Below, one piece after another: positions 27,969 to 37,020 of a DNA stretch of 64,000 nt. The translations under genes and the position numbers were made by a program. The stretch lies in contig NZ_AUBY01000013.1 in assembly GCF_000429485.1 (NCBI RefSeq), forward strand, positions 124,001 through 188,000, given 5' to 3'. Numbering within the stretch: the stretch's first letter is position 1; every line of letters begins with the position of its first letter. The stretch comes from Aliagarivorans marinus DSM 23064. Its GTDB lineage: Bacteria > Pseudomonadota > Gammaproteobacteria > Enterobacterales > Celerinatantimonadaceae. The notes below the pieces were generated by a model that was not told the DNA's origin, searched no databases, and saw only the letters and a list, made by a program, of their open reading frames with translations.

Positions 27969-28928
27969 CTACCGCACGCTTCCGCGCAACCGCGTCTCCT
28001 GCGGCGTCTCCGCAAACAAGCTCTTGTAGTCATGGCCAAACTGCCCCATATGGAAGAAGCCGTATTCAAGAGCTACTTCACCAATGGTTAGGCTGCTGTC
28101 GGCCGATAGTAGTGCGCGGCGTACTTGGTTTAGCCGTGAGATTTGGATATAGCGCTTGGGCGACATGCCGCAGCATTGGGCGAAGGTGTATTGCAGAGTG
28201 CGGCGGCTTACGTTTACCGCGCGGCAGAGTTCGGTGATGGTGATGGGGGACTTTAGCCTTGTGTGGGTCAGGTAGTCGTTCACGCGCTGCATAATGCGTT
28301 GGCGCTGCTGCGAGCACACTTGCGTGGCGGTTGTGTAGTGGGCTTGGCTGAGCAGGTCTACCACTGCGTCGTGCAAGATCAGCGCTTGGGTGGCAGCGCT
28401 CCAGCGGTGGCCTTCGGGTTGTAGCAGCAGCGTTAGGTATTGCCGAAAGCTGTGCAGTTTGCCCGGGGGGATGTTCTCGAGCCACAGGCCATCGGTGGCC
28501 GGGTAAATCGGTGGTTCTTCACCCAGCGCCTCGAGTTGGGTAAAAAAGCTTTTATGTAGCACTAAGCCGAAGATAGAGAAGTCGTCAGGAGTAAGCAGTT
28601 CGAAATCGCGGCTACCGGGGCGACATAGGAACTGGTCGCTGCGGGTTTGCTGGTTGTTGATGCGGCAGCTTTTATTGTCGGCGCTAAAGCCGAGCCACAG
28701 GCCGCCCTCTTCTACCCGACAGTGTTGGTGCAGCTCGCGGTTGCTGTCTTCGCGAAACAGGTGGATATGGGGGAAGTTAATCTCGTTGATCACCCCAAAA
28801 AAACGCCCGGGGCTGAGTTGGTCGTATTCCTGTTGCCAGTTGATCAGGTTGTCAGCTTGGTGGTTTGCATCATCTGAGTGAATTGTGCACAGCGATGATG
28901 CGTCATCGATAAGCGCTGGTATTTCCAT
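27969..28928 (-). CDS. AraC-family regulator, EutR-like
   Basis: A 319-residue regulator with an N-terminal cupin-like sensing part and a C-terminal AraC double helix-turn-helix (about 215-319: SPITITELCRAVNVSRRTLQ, and the second helix-turn-helix near LTIGEVALEYGFFHMGQFG). It resembles EutR, which activates ethanolamine genes when ethanolamine and B12 are present. It is divergent from the TRAP-eutBC genes across 159 bp, the expected place for its operators. Naming as eutR is an inference from context. Confidence 0.82.
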   Translation of the reverse strand: MEIPALIDDASSLCTIHSDDANHQADNLINWQQEYDQLSPGRFFGVINEINFPHIHLFREDSNRELHQHCRVEEGGLWLGFSADNKSCRINNQQTRSDQFLCRPGSRDFELLTPDDFSIFGLVLHKSFFTQLEALGEEPPIYPATDGLWLENIPPGKLHSFRQYLTLLLQPEGHRWSAATQALILHDAVVDLLSQAHYTTATQVCSQQRQRIMQRVNDYLTHTRLKSPITITELCRAVNVSRRTLQYTFAQCCGMSPKRYIQISRLNQVRRALLSADSSLTIGEVALEYGFFHMGQFGHDYKSLFAETPQETRLRGSVR

Positions 28929-29087
28929 ATATCACTTCACTTGCATGGCCCTTGGGCCAGTTTGGGGCAAGCCAACCTTAAGTCATTGTTATTTATTAAT
29001 TTTTAGCATTGCCGTTTTTCGATAAGCCTTCGGTACAAAACTCGCAGGCTCAGTTTTATCGCCCTAGATAAACAAGTTGAGCAAAAA

Positions 29088-29651
29088 ATGAACCAAGTCA
29101 CTTGCGCTGTACAGCCAAGCACCTTGCCCAAAGAGCGGGCAATGCCGGGTTTTCTGCTTGCCTACGTCAAGCATGTCGACCGCTTTAACCGGCGGGTCGG
29201 TCGCTTGATGATGTATGGCATCTTCCTGATGATTGGCGTGCTTATGTGGTCGTCGATCTCCAAAACCTTCTTTATGCCATCGCTGTGGACGCTCGAATCG
29301 GCCCAGTTTCTGATGGTGTCCTATTACATCCTCGGTGGCGCCTATGCCATCCAGCTCAACGCCAATGTGCGCATGGACCTGTTCTACGGCGAATGGTCGA
29401 CCAAGCGCAAAGCCTGGATGGACGCCTTCACCGTGTTCTTCCTGATTTTCTACTTGGGCGTGCTGCTCTATGGCGGGTGGGAGAGCATGCTCTACTCGCT
29501 CGAATATGGCCAGCGTAGCCGCACCGCATGGCGTCCACTGATATGGCCGATTAAGGCGGTGATGTGCACCGGCTTTGTGCTGATGATTCTGCAGTCTATC
29601 TCGCAGCTGATTAAGGACATCGCGACTATCCGAGGAGTAGAGATCAAATGA
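29088..29651 (+). CDS. TRAP transporter small membrane subunit (DctQ type)
   Basis: A 187-residue protein with four membrane segments (about 42-62, 73-95, 115-135, 155-175) and the family's NANVRMDLFYGEWS motif. It forms the membrane complex of a TRAP transporter with the DctM subunit, whose start overlaps its stop by 4 bp. It is the first gene of the presumed TRAP-eutBC operon. Confidence 0.9.
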   Translation: MNQVTCAVQPSTLPKERAMPGFLLAYVKHVDRFNRRVGRLMMYGIFLMIGVLMWSSISKTFFMPSLWTLESAQFLMVSYYILGGAYAIQLNANVRMDLFYGEWSTKRKAWMDAFTVFFLIFYLGVLLYGGWESMLYSLEYGQRSRTAWRPLIWPIKAVMCTGFVLMILQSISQLIKDIATIRGVEIK

Positions 29652-30970
29652 GTTACGGCCTAATCGCAACCACCATGTTCTCGTTGATGATGCTGCTTAT
29701 GGCAACCGGTCAGCGGGTGTTTGCCGCCATTGGCGCGGTGGCCGCCGTCGCCGCCATCTTGCTGTGGGGAACCGGCGGGGTGGAGATCCCCTTCACCGCC
29801 GCCATGAAGCTGATGAACTGGTACCCGATGCTCACCCTGCCGATGTTCATCTTTATGGGCTATGTACTGTCTGAATCGAAGATTGCCGACGACCTCTACA
29901 AGATGTTCCATGTCTGGATGGGCCCGATGCCCGGTGGGCTGGCCATCGGTACCATCGGCCTGATGGTGTTGGTATCGGCAATGAACGGGCTGTCGGTGGC
30001 CGGGATGGCGATTGGTGCCACCATTGCGCTGCCGGAGCTACTCAAGCGGCGCTACGACAAGAAGATGGTCACCGGGGTTATTCAAGCTGGCTCGTCGCTG
30101 GGGATCTTGGTGCCACCCTCGGTGGTGCTGGTGCTGTACGCAATGATCGCCCGCCAACCGGTGGGGCAGCTATGGCTGGCCGGGATTGTGCCGGGGCTGG
30201 TGATGGCGGTGCTGTTTATCTTGTATATCGCGATTCGCTGCCGCTTAAACCCCAGCTTGGGGCCAACCCTGAGCGAGGAAGAACGCAACGTACCGCGCGC
30301 CGAGAAGCTGCGCCTGTTGGGTGCCGGCGCGCTGCCTATCGGCATTTTTGCGGCAATGATGGTGCCCTTTGTGAACGGCTGGACCAGCCTGGTAGAAAGC
30401 TCGGCGATTGGTGCGATGGCCGCGCTGCTGGCGGCCATCCTCAAGCGCCGAATGACCCGTACGGTGTTCGAAAACTCGGTGCGCAACACCTTGGCCATCT
30501 CCTGCATGTTTATGTGGATCATCCTCGCCGCATTGGGCTTTGGCGCGGTATTCGACGGCCTTGGCGCGGTGCATGCGATTGCAGATCTGTTTACCGAGCA
30601 GTGGGGCCTAAGCCCATGGACGATTCTGATTCTAATGCAGCTGTCGTTTCTGATTATGGGCACCTTTTTGGACGACACCGCCATGCTGGTGATTGTCGCG
30701 CCACTGTATGTGCCGCTGGTGAATGCGCTGGGCTTCGATTTGATCTGGTACGGCGTGCTCTACACCGTGACCTCGCAGATTGCCTACATGACGCCGCCGT
30801 TCGGCTACAACCTGTTTTTGATGCGGGCCATGGCGCCGCCAGAGATCACCCTGCGTGACATCTACGGCTCGATTGGCCCCTTCGTCGCCATCATGGTGTT
30901 CTCACTGATTTTGCTCATGATATTTCCAAGTCTTGCGCTGTGGCTGCCGGAAACGGTGTACGGAAAGTAA
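29648..30970 (+). CDS. TRAP transporter large membrane subunit (DctM type)
   Basis: A 440-residue, ~12-helix sodium-coupled transport subunit. Segments such as PMLTLPMFIFMGYVLSES, IQAGSSLGILVPPSVVLVLY and ITPPFGYN-like MTPPFGYNLFLMRA are family signatures. It works with the upstream DctQ-like and downstream periplasmic DctP-like proteins. The co-encoded eutBC make ethanolamine or a related amine the likely cargo (inference). Confidence 0.92.
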   Translation: MSYGLIATTMFSLMMLLMATGQRVFAAIGAVAAVAAILLWGTGGVEIPFTAAMKLMNWYPMLTLPMFIFMGYVLSESKIADDLYKMFHVWMGPMPGGLAIGTIGLMVLVSAMNGLSVAGMAIGATIALPELLKRRYDKKMVTGVIQAGSSLGILVPPSVVLVLYAMIARQPVGQLWLAGIVPGLVMAVLFILYIAIRCRLNPSLGPTLSEEERNVPRAEKLRLLGAGALPIGIFAAMMVPFVNGWTSLVESSAIGAMAALLAAILKRRMTRTVFENSVRNTLAISCMFMWIILAALGFGAVFDGLGAVHAIADLFTEQWGLSPWTILILMQLSFLIMGTFLDDTAMLVIVAPLYVPLVNALGFDLIWYGVLYTVTSQIAYMTPPFGYNLFLMRAMAPPEITLRDIYGSIGPFVAIMVFSLILLMIFPSLALWLPETVYGK

Positions 30971-31048
30971 CTGAAAACTCGCAACTCAAGGTGGGCCGGA
31001 GTCCACCAACAACATTATTGAGCTCGCAAGAGCCATTGGAGGGATACA

Positions 31049-32089
31049 ATGAACTCAAGACGTAAATTTTTAACCAGTGCCGCCGCGCTAACCGCAGGGG
31101 CGGTGCTTGCTCCGGCCAAAACCTTTGCCGCTAGCCCCAAGATCAAATGGCGCATGCAAACCTACGCCGGCCCAGCGCTGGCCGAGCATGTGATTAAGCC
31201 GGCCATCGAAACCTTTAACCGCATCGCCGGTGAAGAGATGCAGATCGAGCTGTACTTTGCCGACCAGCTAGTCCCCACCGACGAGCTGTTCCGCGCCATG
31301 CAAAAAGGCATTATCGATGCGGTGCAATCCGACGATGACTCGATGGCCTCGCCCACCGAAGTGACCACCTTTGGCGGCTACTTCCCCTTCGGCAGCCGCT
31401 ACTCGCTAGATGTACCGGTGCTGTTTAACCAGTACGGCCTGAAAGAGATCTGGGAAGAGGAATACGCCAAGGTTGGGGTGAAACACATCTCCGCCGGCGC
31501 ATGGGACCCTTGTCACTTCGCCACCAAGAAACCAGTTAACAGCCTGGCCGATCTAAAAGGCCTGCGCATCTTCACCTTCCCCACCGCGGGCCGCTTTATG
31601 GCGAAATACGGTGTGGTGCCGGTATCGCTGCCATGGGAAGACGTCGAAGTTGCCCTGCAAACCGGTGAGCTAGACGGTATCGCCTGGTCGGGCATTACCG
31701 AGGATTACACTGTGGGCTGGTCGAAGGTGACCGACTACTTCCTCACCAACAACATCTCCGGTGCATGGATCGGCTCGTTCTACGCCAATATGGACCGCTA
31801 CAACGCCCTGCCCGACCACCTCAAAGAGCTGCTTACTTTGGTGATGGACAGCTCGCACTATTACCGCCAGTGGTGGTACTGGGGCGGCGAAGCCAAGCTG
31901 CGGGTGGAAGGCGCCGATATGAAGCTAACCTCAATCCCCGATGCCGAATGGGCCACCGTTGAGGCCGATGCGCATAAATTCTGGGATGAGATCGCCAAAG
32001 AGTCGCCGGTTAAGGCGAAAGTGGTGGAAATCTTCAAGAAATACAACGCCGATATGGAAAAAGCTGGCCGTCCTTACCGTTACAGCTAG
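31049..32089 (+). CDS. TRAP transporter substrate-binding protein (DctP type) with Tat-like signal
   Basis: A 346-residue periplasmic protein. The N-terminus MNSRRKFLTSAAALTAG has a twin-arginine motif (R4-R5), pointing to export after folding. The DctP fold is seen in DLKGLRIFTFPTAGR and VEVALQTGELDGIAWSG. In acid-binding TRAP proteins the strand after KGL carries a carboxylate-binding Arg; here the aligned position is Phe175 (alignment by eye). GGAGG precedes the ATG. A long hairpin follows the gene. Confidence 0.88.
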   Translation: MNSRRKFLTSAAALTAGAVLAPAKTFAASPKIKWRMQTYAGPALAEHVIKPAIETFNRIAGEEMQIELYFADQLVPTDELFRAMQKGIIDAVQSDDDSMASPTEVTTFGGYFPFGSRYSLDVPVLFNQYGLKEIWEEEYAKVGVKHISAGAWDPCHFATKKPVNSLADLKGLRIFTFPTAGRFMAKYGVVPVSLPWEDVEVALQTGELDGIAWSGITEDYTVGWSKVTDYFLTNNISGAWIGSFYANMDRYNALPDHLKELLTLVMDSSHYYRQWWYWGGEAKLRVEGADMKLTSIPDAEWATVEADAHKFWDEIAKESPVKAKVVEIFKKYNADMEKAGRPYRYS

Positions 32090-32095
32090 CCTTAA

Positions 32096-32142
32096 AACAA
32101 CAGCGGCTTAAGCGAGAAGCAAGCGTTAAGCCGCTGCTTGTT
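32096..32142 (+). other. Long intercistronic stem-loop between dctP-like gene and eutB
   Basis: Arms CAGCGGCTTAA / TTAAGCCGCTG, extended by AACAA / TTGTT with a bulge, and no T-run after it. More likely an mRNA-stabilising or expression-balancing hairpin within the operon than a full terminator. Confidence 0.6.
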
Positions 32143-32173
32143 GACTCCCATTCGAAACCCTAGAGAGATGTAA

Positions 32174-33574
32174 ATGACCGCAAGCTACCGCTGGCAGCAA
32201 GGAGACAAGGTCTACCACTTCGGCTCACTGGCCGAGCTAATGGCCAAGGCAACGCCGGAACGCTCCGGTGATGCGCTGGCAGGCGTTATTGCCGAAAGCG
32301 CCGAACAGCGGGTGATCGCCCAGATGGCCCTGGCCGATGTACCGCTAAAAACCTTCTTAACCGAAGCGGTCATCCCCTACGAAAGTGACGAGATCACCCG
32401 GCTGATTATCGACAGCCACCAGCTCGCAGCCTTCGCCCCCATCTCACATATGACTGTGGGTGATTTTCGTAACTGGCTGCTTAGCGACGCGGCCGATAGC
32501 CAAGCACTATCAGCGCTACGCGATGGCCTTACCCCAGAGATGGTCGCCGCGGTCAGTAAGATTATGCGCAATCAGGACCTGATCCTGGTCGCCAAGAAAT
32601 GCCATGTCGTCAGCGCCTTTCGCAACACCATTGGCCTGCCCGGGCGGCTCTCAACTCGCCTGCAGCCCAATCACCCCACCGACTCGCTCGACGGTATCGC
32701 CGCCACCATCTTCGATGGGCTGATGTATGGCAATGGCGATGCAGTGATTGGCATTAACCCGGCCACCGATAACGTGCCGCAAACCATCAAGCTGCTGGCC
32801 ATGCTCGAAGAGGTAATCCAGCACTACCAGATCCCCACCCAGTCCTGCGTGCTAACCCATGTCACCAATACCATCGAGGCGATTGAGCAAGGCGCGGCAG
32901 TGGATTTGGTGTTTCAGTCCATTGGCGGCACCCAAGGCACCAACGACACCTTCGGGGTGAACTTGGCGGTGCTTAAAGAAGCCCACGAGGCAGCGCTATC
33001 GCTGAAACGCGGTACGGTGGGCAACAACGTGATGTATTTTGAAACCGGCCAAGGTACCGCGCTGTCGGCCGACGCCTACTTCGGCGTAGACCAGCAAACC
33101 TGCGAGGCGCGCGCCTATGCGGTAGCCCGCCAGTTCGACCCGCTGCTGGTCAACACCGTGGTCGGTTTTATCGGCCCCGAATACCTGTTCGATGGCAAGC
33201 AGATCATCCGCGCCGGGCTGGAAGATCACTTCTGCGGCAAGCTACTCGGCCTGCCGATGGGCTGCGATATCTGCTACACCAACCACGCCTATGCCGATCA
33301 GAACGATATGGACAACCTGCTCACCCTGCTCGGGGTAGCCGGTTGCACCTTTATCATGGGCATCCCCGGCTCCGACGACATTATGCTCAACTACCAAACC
33401 ACCTCGTTTCATGATGCGCTGTACGCGCGCAAAGCGCTCGGCCTGAAGCCCGCACCGGAGTTTGAAAGCTGGCTGGCGCAGATGGAGATCTTCAGCGATG
33501 TCGACAAGGTAAGGCTGAACCAACAACTGGCTAAGCCCTTTGGTGCCTCCATCGCCCTGCTCAGTGACAAGTAA
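32174..33574 (+). CDS. eutB: Ethanolamine ammonia-lyase large subunit
   Basis: A 466-residue catalytic subunit of the B12-dependent lyase converting ethanolamine to acetaldehyde and ammonia. Strongly conserved stretches include MRNQDLILVAKKC, RLQPNHPTDSLDGIAA, GDAVIGINPATDNV and LGLPMGCDICYTNHA. It is slightly longer than the E. coli enzyme. It follows the TRAP genes and precedes eutC by 33 bp; AGAGAGATG upstream gives a modest ribosome site. Confidence 0.96.
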   Translation: MTASYRWQQGDKVYHFGSLAELMAKATPERSGDALAGVIAESAEQRVIAQMALADVPLKTFLTEAVIPYESDEITRLIIDSHQLAAFAPISHMTVGDFRNWLLSDAADSQALSALRDGLTPEMVAAVSKIMRNQDLILVAKKCHVVSAFRNTIGLPGRLSTRLQPNHPTDSLDGIAATIFDGLMYGNGDAVIGINPATDNVPQTIKLLAMLEEVIQHYQIPTQSCVLTHVTNTIEAIEQGAAVDLVFQSIGGTQGTNDTFGVNLAVLKEAHEAALSLKRGTVGNNVMYFETGQGTALSADAYFGVDQQTCEARAYAVARQFDPLLVNTVVGFIGPEYLFDGKQIIRAGLEDHFCGKLLGLPMGCDICYTNHAYADQNDMDNLLTLLGVAGCTFIMGIPGSDDIMLNYQTTSFHDALYARKALGLKPAPEFESWLAQMEIFSDVDKVRLNQQLAKPFGASIALLSDK

Positions 33575-33607
33575 CTAAAACGGTAACTAGATAATTAAAG
33601 GAGACGC

Positions 33608-34519
33608 ATGAGCAAGTTAGTGAGCAAGCCACAGGATGAGTCAGTGGTCACCGAAAGCCGCTGGCAGAGCCTCAAGCAGTTTACCTCGGCGCGAATTGCA
33701 CTGGGCCGCACCGGCACCAGCATTCCCACCGGCGAGTTGCTGGACTTTCAGCTCGACCATGCCCGCGCCATCGATGCGGTGCACCGTGCGCTGGATGTGG
33801 CCACGCTCAACCAACAGCTTGTAGCCTCTCACTCACTTAGCCACGTGATAACTACCCCGCCTTTGCTGGTGCAAAGCAAGGCCAGCGACCGCATGGTCTA
33901 CCTACAACGCCCCGATCTCGGCCGACAGCTCAGCGAGGCTTGCTGGCAGCAACTGTGTGATGCGCGCGCCGAATATCATCATCAAGAACAGCGCCAAGAG
34001 CAGCACAAAGGGCAGCACCAAGGGCAACAAGAGTACGATTTGGCGATAGTGGTGGCCGATGGCCTCTCCTCCACCGCCATCCAAAAGCATGCATTGCCGG
34101 TGATTGAACGGCTGGTTGAAAAGCTTAGCGGCGATGACGCCCACACTTGGTCACTGGCACCGATTACCATTGTCACCCAAGGCCGGGTCGCGGTGGGCGA
34201 TGATGTGGGCGAATGCCTCAATGCCAAGATAACCCTTATCATGATTGGCGAGCGACCCGGGCTCACCTCCCCCGATAGCATGGGGATCTACCTAACATGG
34301 GCGCCTAAGCGCGGCGCCAAAGATTCCAGCCGTAACTGCATCTCCAATATCCGCCCGGAAGGCCTGCCCTATGAGGAAGCGGCCCACAAAGCGCACTATC
34401 TGCTGAGTGAATCGATGAAGTTACAGCTTACCGGCATCGGTCTAAAAGACCGCTCAGTGGGGCTGGAGGAAGAGGCGCAGTTAGAATCAGATGCGACCAG
34501 TAGTTTTTTGATTGGTTAG
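33608..34519 (+). CDS. eutC: Ethanolamine ammonia-lyase small subunit
   Basis: A 303-residue subunit completing the B12-binding lyase. Family segments are ARIALGRTGTSIPTGELLDF, LAIVVADGLSS and EGLPYEEAAHKAHYLL. It carries an unusual Gln/His/Glu-rich loop (residues ~123-142) just before the DGLSS strand. AAAGGAG precedes the ATG. No eutA (reactivase) or eutL/K/M/N shell genes follow; the next gene is on the other strand. Confidence 0.95.
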   Translation: MSKLVSKPQDESVVTESRWQSLKQFTSARIALGRTGTSIPTGELLDFQLDHARAIDAVHRALDVATLNQQLVASHSLSHVITTPPLLVQSKASDRMVYLQRPDLGRQLSEACWQQLCDARAEYHHQEQRQEQHKGQHQGQQEYDLAIVVADGLSSTAIQKHALPVIERLVEKLSGDDAHTWSLAPITIVTQGRVAVGDDVGECLNAKITLIMIGERPGLTSPDSMGIYLTWAPKRGAKDSSRNCISNIRPEGLPYEEAAHKAHYLLSESMKLQLTGIGLKDRSVGLEEEAQLESDATSSFLIG

Positions 34520-34545
34520 AGCGTGTCGCGAGCTATCTGCTTGGG

Positions 34546-35019
34546 CTAGCGCTTGTACTTATGCAGCAAATCCAGCGGGATATGGCAGTAATCGCCGGGG
34601 CGCAGGGTTAGCCGGTCTTGGTGCTCTGCATCGCTTTTCACGTAGTTAGTCAGCGGCAGTACTTCCACGGCAATCTTGTCGGCATCGGCGCGTTTCGCGA
34701 TATAGCCGCTGGCTATCGCCAGGTGCTGTGGGTCTTGGCTGTAGACTCCGGTACGGTACTTCTCGCCGACATCCTCGCCCTGCTTGTTCACGCTGTAGGG
34801 GTCGATAATCTCGAAGAAGTAATCCATCAAGCGCTCAAGGGAGACAAGGCTTGGGTCGAACTCGGTGCGCACGCATTCGGCATAGCCATCGTACTCGCCC
34901 GCAGTGGTGTTAGCGCTGCCGTTGGCGCGCCCCGCCTCGGTGCTTACCACACCCGGTAAATGGCGCATAAATTCCTGCACGCCCCACAGGCAGCCACCAG
35001 CAAAATAGACGTGTTCCAT
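34546..35019 (-). CDS. msrA: Peptide methionine sulfoxide reductase MsrA
   Basis: A 157-residue enzyme reducing methionine-S-sulfoxide. The N-terminus has FAGGCLWGVQEF with catalytic Cys10 (GCLWG where GCFWG is usual), and later YDGYAECVRTEFDP and KYRTGVYSQDPQH. It is the short form lacking an N-terminal extension. It begins 2 bp after the BPL_N gene stop, making it the last gene of the biotin operon. Confidence 0.9.
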   Translation of the reverse strand: MEHVYFAGGCLWGVQEFMRHLPGVVSTEAGRANGSANTTAGEYDGYAECVRTEFDPSLVSLERLMDYFFEIIDPYSVNKQGEDVGEKYRTGVYSQDPQHLAIASGYIAKRADADKIAVEVLPLTNYVKSDAEHQDRLTLRPGDYCHIPLDLLHKYKR

Positions 35020-35021
35020 AC

Positions 35022-35828
35022 TTATCGCTCCAAGGTATTGAGTAGGTAGTCGAGCAGGCTTAGATCGAGCTTGGCTGATGCGCCAATCGCATTGAAACCC
35101 GAGTAGTCGTTGCCGACCACATCGAATGCCAATAGCTGCAAGGCTTCATGGTCATACTCTGGATGGGGTGAGCACAGCAGCCAGCGGCCTTGGCCATGCT
35201 CGCCGCTGACAATCGCCGCCGGTTTATCGGGCAGCTCGGAGAAGCGCGCCAGCACTTGGAAGCCGGTCTCATCGTTTGGTTCAATGCTTGATTCAGCGCT
35301 TGGCTCAGCTCTCGTTTCAGCTCTTTTTTCAAAGACGCAACCGCCGATATACAGCGACTTAAAACACAAAGGGTTAGGGCTAGCAAAGCCTGATTCTGCC
35401 AGCTCTATTTCAACTAAGCGGGGCGCAGTGCCGTTGTAGCTGTCGCCGCGACCGAAGGCTTCAACCGGGCCTTTGGCCAAACCGGGGAAGAAGCTTAGTT
35501 CGTTCTGGGTAACAATCTCATAGGGCTGATCTTTGGCCCAGTGGGTGGTTTCGCAGGCCATATAGGCACCGGCGCAGATACCGAGGTAGCGCCCCCCTTG
35601 GGCAACGTAATCCTTGATACGTCGGTTGGCCTCGCCATTGAGCTTGGCGGCTTTATAGCGGCTAGCGCCGCCGGGCATCACAAACAGGTTGATGTCGGCA
35701 TCGAGTGCGCCAGCGAGGATCTCGTTGGCATTCACAAAGTAGATGCCCTGCTTGCCGCGCAGCTTGCCCAGCGAGTAATACAGCACATGGTTGGCCGATA
35801 CGTTGTCTGAGTAGATCAGTATCTTCAT
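35022..35828 (-). CDS. BPL_N domain glutamine amidotransferase-like protein
   Basis: A 268-residue class I amidotransferase-like protein of the family resembling the N-terminal part of eukaryotic biotin protein ligase. The nucleophile elbow is LGICAGAYMA (Cys85), preceded by FVMPGGASRYK. An Arg/Glu/Ala/Ser-rich insertion (about 170-190) interrupts the fold and is encoded by repetitive DNA near 35280-35330. It has no ligase domain. Placement between bioY and msrA in one operon suggests a biotin-related role (inference). Confidence 0.8.
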   Translation of the reverse strand: MKILIYSDNVSANHVLYYSLGKLRGKQGIYFVNANEILAGALDADINLFVMPGGASRYKAAKLNGEANRRIKDYVAQGGRYLGICAGAYMACETTHWAKDQPYEIVTQNELSFFPGLAKGPVEAFGRGDSYNGTAPRLVEIELAESGFASPNPLCFKSLYIGGCVFEKRAETRAEPSAESSIEPNDETGFQVLARFSELPDKPAAIVSGEHGQGRWLLCSPHPEYDHEALQLLAFDVVGNDYSGFNAIGASAKLDLSLLDYLLNTLER

Positions 35829-35856
35829 GCTGTTTTACTCCCGGGCTAAACGAGGC

Positions 35857-36405
35857 TTAGTTGGCGCGCGATAATACGCTGGCTGGACGCGCCTTGTAGA
35901 TGGCTGCCGTCAGTGTACCCGCAACCACCGCCTTCACGATATCACCGGGAACAAACGCCAACACCAGTAGGGTCGATTCCAATAGCGTTTTTTCCAACAC
36001 AATCGACATGCCAATCACACCGAAGACATACATCACCAAGATGCCGCCCACCATGGAGGCAATGGTTGCGACCACCGCCAGCGATGGGCCACGCCACTTC
36101 TCAACAATCAGGCCAGTCACAAAGGCTGCAAACGGCCAGCCCACCAAGAAGCCACCGGTTACCGAGACAAACATGCCAAGGCCACCCAAGCCACCAGCGA
36201 CCACCGGCAAGCCCGCCGACATCACCAACAAGAACAGCAGCATCGCCAAAGCGCCGCGCTTGGCCCCCAACATCGAGCCACACAGCATCACGCCCACGGT
36301 TTGAACGGTAATCGGCACGCCAAAGCCCAAGTAAATGCGCGGGGTTAAGCCTAGCGCAGCCACCAAGGCAGCAAACAAGGCGATATATACAACATTCTTT
36401 TCCAT
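35857..36405 (-). CDS. bioY: Biotin ECF transporter substrate-binding component BioY
   Basis: A 182-residue membrane protein with about six helices. It has the BioY signatures VPITVQTVGVMLCGSMLG and GFLVGWPFAAF. It captures biotin and works with BioM and BioN encoded just upstream. Its ATG abuts the bioN stop codon (TAG then ATG). Confidence 0.93.
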   Translation of the reverse strand: MEKNVVYIALFAALVAALGLTPRIYLGFGVPITVQTVGVMLCGSMLGAKRGALAMLLFLLVMSAGLPVVAGGLGGLGMFVSVTGGFLVGWPFAAFVTGLIVEKWRGPSLAVVATIASMVGGILVMYVFGVIGMSIVLEKTLLESTLLVLAFVPGDIVKAVVAGTLTAAIYKARPASVLSRAN

Positions 36406-37020
36406 CTATTCATCTTCCATATCAATGAGGCCGCCGCGCGCGCGCAGTGCCTGAGCAACGTGGTCCGCATCGTCTAGCGCGAGTACGGTAAAGGGTAAAA
36501 TGATCCGCCAACCAGAGCGGCGATTAGAGCGCGCGCGCCAGGCCTGAGAGAGAGTCTTGCCGCGGCTCACCAGCGTTGGGGTCATGCGGATCACCAACGC
36601 CATCGACAGCTCCAATACCCGCGGGTTAAGCCCAAGCCGGCGCAGTGGCCGCGCTAAAAAGCGCACCACTTCCATCATGTCGGTCAGGCGAGTGGTCATG
36701 GTCAACAGGTTGGCCATCGATACCGCCGACACCAAGCGCATGGTAATCGTGGCGCCGTAGGCCAAATCGTCACTTAAGCCATGCCATAGCATCAGGATTA
36801 CGATAAACGGCGCGAGGATCCGCAGGTGCCGACAACCACTTAGAAAAAACACCTTGCCGGGCAAGGCATACAGCGTGATGACCGCCAGCAAAATCACCGC
36901 ATGAAATAGCGGGTTATTGGTGAGAAACAGCCCCAGCGTAGTAACACTAAGCAGCGCCAGCTTTACGCCCGCCGGCCAGCGATGGGCCCGGGTTTCAACC
37001 GGCGAGCTGAGAGATATCAT
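36406..37020 (-). CDS. bioN: Biotin ECF transporter membrane component BioN (EcfT type)
   Basis: A 204-residue protein with about five helices and the EcfT coupling motif near ALVIRMTPTLVSRGKTLSQA with a following ARSNRR stretch. It links BioY to the ATPase. The ATG at 37020 was chosen because GGAG lies 6 bases upstream; it then overlaps the bioM end by 26 bp. Confidence 0.88.
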   Translation of the reverse strand: MISLSSPVETRAHRWPAGVKLALLSVTTLGLFLTNNPLFHAVILLAVITLYALPGKVFFLSGCRHLRILAPFIVILMLWHGLSDDLAYGATITMRLVSAVSMANLLTMTTRLTDMMEVVRFLARPLRRLGLNPRVLELSMALVIRMTPTLVSRGKTLSQAWRARSNRRSGWRIILPFTVLALDDADHVAQALRARGGLIDMEDE

